DNA of 64,000 nucleotides. It comes from Streptosporangium lutulentum. GTDB taxonomy: Bacteria > Actinomycetota > Actinomycetes > Streptosporangiales > Streptosporangiaceae. The stretch spans positions 8,432,001 through 8,496,000 of the forward strand of contig NZ_JAUSQU010000001.1 in the NCBI RefSeq assembly GCF_030811455.1, given 5' to 3'. Below, in pieces: positions 60,220-64,000 of this stretch. The notes under the pieces were generated by a model that was not told the origin of the DNA, ran no database searches, and worked only from the letters and a program-made list of their open reading frames with translations. Positions within the stretch are counted from its first letter, which is position 1. Each line of letters begins with the position of its first letter. The translations under genes and the position numbers were made by a program.

Positions 60220-61017
60220 CTAGAGCGCCTGCGCCCTCAGCCAGGACAGGGTCGCGTCCGCGACCTCGCGCCAGCCGCCGTCGATGACCAGGGAGTGCGC
60301 CCGGTCGGGGAAGTCCTTGATGTCGGTGACCGCGTGGGAATGGCGATACTGCTTGAGGGTGGCCCTGGTGACGGCCTCGGGCACGGTGTGGTCCTTACCG
60401 CCGGTGATCAGCAGCAGCGGGCCGCGCATCTCGTTGGCGGTGTCGACCTTGGCCGGCGAGTGCGGGTCGAAGTTGGCGGCGGCGGCCTCGAACAGCGGCT
60501 TGCCCGGCGCCGGGATCGCCCAGCGCTCGAACAGGGCGTCGGACTCCTCCGCGGAGATCGCGTTGCCGAAGGCGTAGCGGAACTGCTCGGCGGTCAGCGA
60601 GACCGCCCTGTGCCTGTTGCCTGGATTCTTGAACACCGGGAAGGCGGAGCGCAGCGCGGACAGCGGCAGCGGCAGCACGCCCTTGATCTGGGCGGCGTCG
60701 ATCGCCACGGCGGCGGCGGCGAGATCCCGGCCGAGGAGCTTCTGGGCGATCATGCCGCCGAAGGAGTGCCCGATCAGGATGGGCTTGACCGCGAGACCTT
60801 CGATGATCTTCGTGTAGTGCTCGACGACGTCGTCGATGCCGTGGTCGGCGATGCTCTCGGGGTTGGCGCGGGATTCCTCGACGGTGTCGGAGTCGCCGGG
60901 CCAGCCGGGGGCGAGGGGCTCGTAGCCGGCCTCCCGGAAGAGCTCGGCCCAGGGGTTCCAGGAGGTGGCGTGCAGCCACAGTCCATGGATGAAGATGACA
61001 GGGGTGGGGGTCGTCAT
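60220..61017 (-). CDS. Alpha/beta hydrolase
   Basis: A 265-residue cytosolic serine hydrolase with FIHGLWLHATSWNPW (oxyanion), nucleophile GHSFGGMIAQ, acid LLITGGKDHTVP and catalytic His in FPDRAHSLVIDGGW. The ATG at 61017 is at the family start, with GAGGCG upstream; the longer frame adds non-family residues. It is encoded between two LAL regulator genes on the same strand and is a candidate target of either. Confidence 0.9.
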   Translation of the reverse strand: MTTPTPVIFIHGLWLHATSWNPWAELFREAGYEPLAPGWPGDSDTVEESRANPESIADHGIDDVVEHYTKIIEGLAVKPILIGHSFGGMIAQKLLGRDLAAAAVAIDAAQIKGVLPLPLSALRSAFPVFKNPGNRHRAVSLTAEQFRYAFGNAISAEESDALFERWAIPAPGKPLFEAAAANFDPHSPAKVDTANEMRGPLLLITGGKDHTVPEAVTRATLKQYRHSHAVTDIKDFPDRAHSLVIDGGWREVADATLSWLRAQAL

Positions 61018-61159
61018 GGTCGCCTCTCGGGTGGGACCCGGAGCGCCGTCTGCGGCGCTTCCGGTCATGGTCCAGGGCACCACGACCGGGTGTCCGTTCG
61101 CCCCGGGGAAAGCCCCCAGTCCTTGAACCGTCCTGACGCCTGGGGTGCCCGGAGAAGGA

Positions 61160-63949
61160 TCAGGCGTCTCCCGGGGCGGGTTCGTCGTGCAGCGTCCGGG
61201 CGAGTTGGCGCCGGGAGGTGATGCCGAGCTTCCGGAAGACCTTGTTGAGGTGATACTCGACGGTCGAGGCGGTGATGAAGAGCCTGGTGGCGATCTCCGC
61301 GTTCGTCGCGCCTCCGGCGGCGAGGCCGGCGACCTGGGTCTCCTGGGGCGTCAGGTGGTGGTCGGTCTGCTCCGTCCGTTTACGGGCGCGTTCGCCGGTC
61401 GCGAGAAGCTCGACGCGCGCCCGCTCCGCGAAGGCGGAGGCGCCCATGGCGGCGAACATGTCGTACGCGATCCTCAGCCGGTCGCGGGCGTCGGAGCGGC
61501 GCCCCCTCCGGCGCAGCCACTCGCCGTAGAGCAGGTGGGCCCGGGCGAGCTCGGTGGCGACCAGCGTACGGCCGAGGTGCTCGACGGACTCGCCGTAGAG
61601 GACCTCGGCGTGGTCGTCGTCGGCCATCAACGCGCGGGACCTGGCGAGCATGCCCAAGGCCCACGACGTGCCGCTGGCCGTCGCCCGCTCGGACAGACGC
61701 GCGAGGGCGGCGGACGCGGCGGCCCGATCCCCCGCGCGCACGCCCGCCTCGACGACGTCGGGCAGGATCAGGCTGCCCACCCCGGGCTCGTCGTCGTCGT
61801 AGACGCGAAGGGCGCAGGCCAGCGCCTCGTGGTAGCGGCCGAGGCTGAGTTCGAGCACGGTGAGCGAGAGGAGCACGTGGTTGGCCGTCGACGCGCTCCC
61901 TCGCTGCTCGGCCCATCCGCCGATCACGGTGTCCACCACCGCGCGCGTCTCCGCCTCGCGCCCCTGCCATGCCAGCAACTCCACCTGGTAGATCGGCTTG
62001 TCGGCCGACAAGCCGACCGCGACGGCGATTTCGGTCGCCTCGGCGTGGTGCGCCTCCGCGTTTCCGAACCGCCCGGCCCACAGCTCGCAGCTCGCCAGGT
62101 TCAGAAGAGTGAGCCGAAGCGCGTGCAGCGCACCCTGGTCCCGGTCGAAGGTGTCAAGGCGCTCGACCACCGCCAGGAGCCCCCGGTCGTCCCAGAGGTC
62201 GGCCGTCGCCATCCACCCCAGGACGGCCAGGGGCATACCCGCCTCGACGAGATCGGAGTCGGTGCGCAAAGCCGCGATCGCCGCGCGCAGCAGCGGCACC
62301 GCCGGCAGGTAGCCGACGGCGATGCGCGTCGCGAACGCGTCCAGCAGCAGGTCGGGGATGGTCGCGCGTGCGCGGGGAGCCAGGGGCGTGCCGAGCGCGG
62401 TGCGCGCCACCTCGGCGAGCGTCGTGCCGGTGGTGTACCGGCGGGCCACCATCGCGGCTTCGAGCGCCTGGAACAGCATTCCCCTGACCGTTCGCCCGTC
62501 GAGGGGGCCGATCGTCGAGGCCGCCTCCAGCAGGATCGACGGCACCGCCGTCACCCGGGCGAAGAACATCTCGATCGCCGCCCGCAACTGTTGCGCCCCG
62601 GCACGCATCTCGGGGGCGTTGAGCCCGGGCACGGCCCGCTCCAGCAAGGACTGCGCGACGAGGGGGTCGCCGGCGACGAGATGCGCCCGGGCGGAGGCGA
62701 ACAGCCGGTCGGCACGACGCTCCGGGTCGGGGGTCAGCTCCGCCGCCCGGAGAAGGAAGGCCCCCTGCGCCGAGTAGCCGCCGTGGCTCCGGGCCCGCTC
62801 GGACGCGCGTTCGAGTTCCATCGCGACGTCCTCGTCGATGCCGACGGTCGCCGAGGCGAGGTGCCACGCCCGGCGGTCCGGATCACGGTCGCGATCGATC
62901 ACGGCGGCGAGTGTCTTGTGTACGAGCCGCCGGTCCGCCGGCCGTGCCCCCGCGTAGACCGCCGAACGGATGAGGGGATGGCGGAAGACGAGGTCGGGCC
63001 GGAGCGAGAGGATGCCCTCCGACACCGCGATGTCCGCCGCCTCGGGCGACAGACCGAGCAGCGCGGTGGCCCGCCACAGCACAGCGGGGTCGTCCGGTGG
63101 CGCGACCGAGGCGACAAGCAGCAACGACTGCGTTTCCGCGGGCATGGCGCGGACCTGACGCAGGAAGTGCGCCTCCATGCGCCGGCCCACCGGCAGCGGC
63201 CCGGGAAGCAGGGGCTGATCGCCGGACAGCTCGTCCGCCAGCTCGACCAGCGCGAGGGGGTTGCCGCGGGCCTCGGCGACGATCCGCTCGGCCACCTGGG
63301 GGCCGAGCCGTCCGGCAACGGCGGTCAGCAACCGGCGGGCGTCCGGCTCGGCCAGACCGGCGACGTGGAAGGTGGGCAGCCCGCCGAGCGCCGAGGTACC
63401 GGTCGGCTCGTCCCTGACGGTGAGCAGCAGGCCGACGCCGTCCGCGTGCAGTCGTCGCCCGACGAAGGCGAGTACCTCCAGCGACTCCCTGTCCAGCCAC
63501 TGCGCGTCGTCGACCAGGCACATCAGCGGCCGCACGCTCGCGACGTCCGCGAGCAGGGTAAGGGTGGCCAGACCGATGAGGAAGCGGTCGGCGGGCGGGC
63601 CCGGGACGAGGCCGAACGCGGAACCCAGGGCGTCGCGCTGCGGGCCGGGCAACCGGTCCGCCCGGTCGAGGAAGGGCAGCAGCAGGCGGTGCAGAGCCGC
63701 GAAGGCGAGCCGCGTCTCCGGCTCCACCCCGGAGACCCGCGCGATCTGGAGTTCGGCGGCGGCGGCGTCGGCCGCGTACTCCAGGAGCCGTGTCTTTCCG
63801 ATCCCGGCCTCGCCGACCAGTACCAGGGCTCCGCTCAGGCCCTCACCGACGGTCTCGACGAGCCGGTCAAGCGCCAGGCGCTCGTCTTCCCGCCCGAGCA
63901 GCGGTGCCGGTTCTGATGCGTCGGGACGCCCCGGCATGTATGCGGCCAC
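61160..63949 (-). CDS. LAL-type LuxR family regulator with ATPase domain
   Basis: 929 residues with the same architecture as the other LAL protein: LLGREDERLALDRLV, Walker A GEAGIGKTRLLEY and Walker B LMCLVDDAQWLDRESLEVLAFVGRR. A long helical-repeat middle precedes the C-terminal LuxR HTH (LTPQETQVAGLAAGGATNAEIATRLFITASTVEYHLNKVFRKLGI). The start is GTG at 63949 with GGGAG six bases upstream. Only 51 bases of its upstream region are in the window. Confidence 0.93.
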   Translation of the reverse strand: MAAYMPGRPDASEPAPLLGREDERLALDRLVETVGEGLSGALVLVGEAGIGKTRLLEYAADAAAAELQIARVSGVEPETRLAFAALHRLLLPFLDRADRLPGPQRDALGSAFGLVPGPPADRFLIGLATLTLLADVASVRPLMCLVDDAQWLDRESLEVLAFVGRRLHADGVGLLLTVRDEPTGTSALGGLPTFHVAGLAEPDARRLLTAVAGRLGPQVAERIVAEARGNPLALVELADELSGDQPLLPGPLPVGRRMEAHFLRQVRAMPAETQSLLLVASVAPPDDPAVLWRATALLGLSPEAADIAVSEGILSLRPDLVFRHPLIRSAVYAGARPADRRLVHKTLAAVIDRDRDPDRRAWHLASATVGIDEDVAMELERASERARSHGGYSAQGAFLLRAAELTPDPERRADRLFASARAHLVAGDPLVAQSLLERAVPGLNAPEMRAGAQQLRAAIEMFFARVTAVPSILLEAASTIGPLDGRTVRGMLFQALEAAMVARRYTTGTTLAEVARTALGTPLAPRARATIPDLLLDAFATRIAVGYLPAVPLLRAAIAALRTDSDLVEAGMPLAVLGWMATADLWDDRGLLAVVERLDTFDRDQGALHALRLTLLNLASCELWAGRFGNAEAHHAEATEIAVAVGLSADKPIYQVELLAWQGREAETRAVVDTVIGGWAEQRGSASTANHVLLSLTVLELSLGRYHEALACALRVYDDDEPGVGSLILPDVVEAGVRAGDRAAASAALARLSERATASGTSWALGMLARSRALMADDDHAEVLYGESVEHLGRTLVATELARAHLLYGEWLRRRGRRSDARDRLRIAYDMFAAMGASAFAERARVELLATGERARKRTEQTDHHLTPQETQVAGLAAGGATNAEIATRLFITASTVEYHLNKVFRKLGITSRRQLARTLHDEPAPGDA

Positions 63950-64000
63950 AACAGGCTCCCACTGGTGGTAGCAGGTGAGAGGCCTTCAGCATCACGCTGA

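Overview
The window is chromosomal DNA of a high-GC filamentous actinomycete, most likely a member of the Streptosporangiaceae (Streptosporangium/Nonomuraea-like). The evidence is very GC-rich codon use, many GTG starts, 1-8 bp start/stop overlaps inside operons, large LAL-type LuxR regulators, a fused SecDF, a CASTOR/POLLUX-type channel and an orphan nitrate/nitrite-sensing (NIT) histidine kinase. No rRNA, tRNA, CRISPR array, insertion sequence, integrase or phage gene was recognised. Much of it looks like accessory chromosome arm: regulators, oxidoreductases, hydrolases and several broken genes. Family assignments are read from the sequence by recognition; no database search was run.

Layout. 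0-5 kb: a cut-off histidine kinase, an RsbW-type ATPase, a LysR regulator and the threonine catabolic pair kbl-tdh. 5-7 kb: a stomatin/NfeD membrane pair. 7-10.4 kb: homogentisate operon hmgA - unknown gene - fahA. 10.6-14.4 kb: ABC exporter plus two-component system, the kinase carrying a frameshift in a homopolymer. 14.6-16.1 kb: glyoxalase-fold (VOC) remnant, an intact VOC gene under a 43-bp palindromic operator, and an internally deleted MmyB-type regulator. 16-18.7 kb: FMN 2-hydroxyacid oxidase and DUF302 genes divergent from an HxlR regulator. 18.8-21.7 kb: complete class I P450 operon (3Fe-4S ferredoxin, reductase, P450). 22-28.3 kb: IclR regulator, two flavin amine/amino-acid oxidases, a secreted protein, an L,D-transpeptidase and an EF-hand protein. 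28.6-36 kb: SecDF, GH13 enzyme, HPF-like protein, a 28-residue membrane peptide and the CASTOR-like channel.

36.3-42.4 kb is one tightly coupled six-gene operon: a free-standing half of an S-adenosylhomocysteine-hydrolase-like (SAHH) fold, a full-length SAHH-like protein, a two-domain ECF ATPase, EcfS, EcfT and an amidohydrolase of the nucleoside/SAH deaminase type. It reads as uptake plus deamination and hydrolysis of an adenosyl compound. 42.4-48 kb: NIT histidine kinase, glycosyltransferase-C protein and an ECF sigma/anti-sigma pair. 48-51.5 kb: ArsR regulator, MFS exporter and a frameshifted FAD monooxygenase. 51.5-64 kb: DUF4262 and DUF3592 proteins, an SDR, a cupin, three alpha/beta hydrolases and two LAL regulators.

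The most unusual signal is at 53.9-54.7 kb. Three near-identical ~50-bp promoter modules (CTCGCGAG, then exactly 17 bp, then TACGGT, then 6-7 bp, then the start codon) drive three separate starts, apparently as leaderless transcripts under one regulator. The window is also rich in short tandem repeats, both intergenic (16-bp x7, 43-bp x3, 59-bp x2) and in frame inside genes (36-bp x4, 15-bp x7), and in Pro/Ala/Ser linkers inserted into otherwise ordinary proteins.
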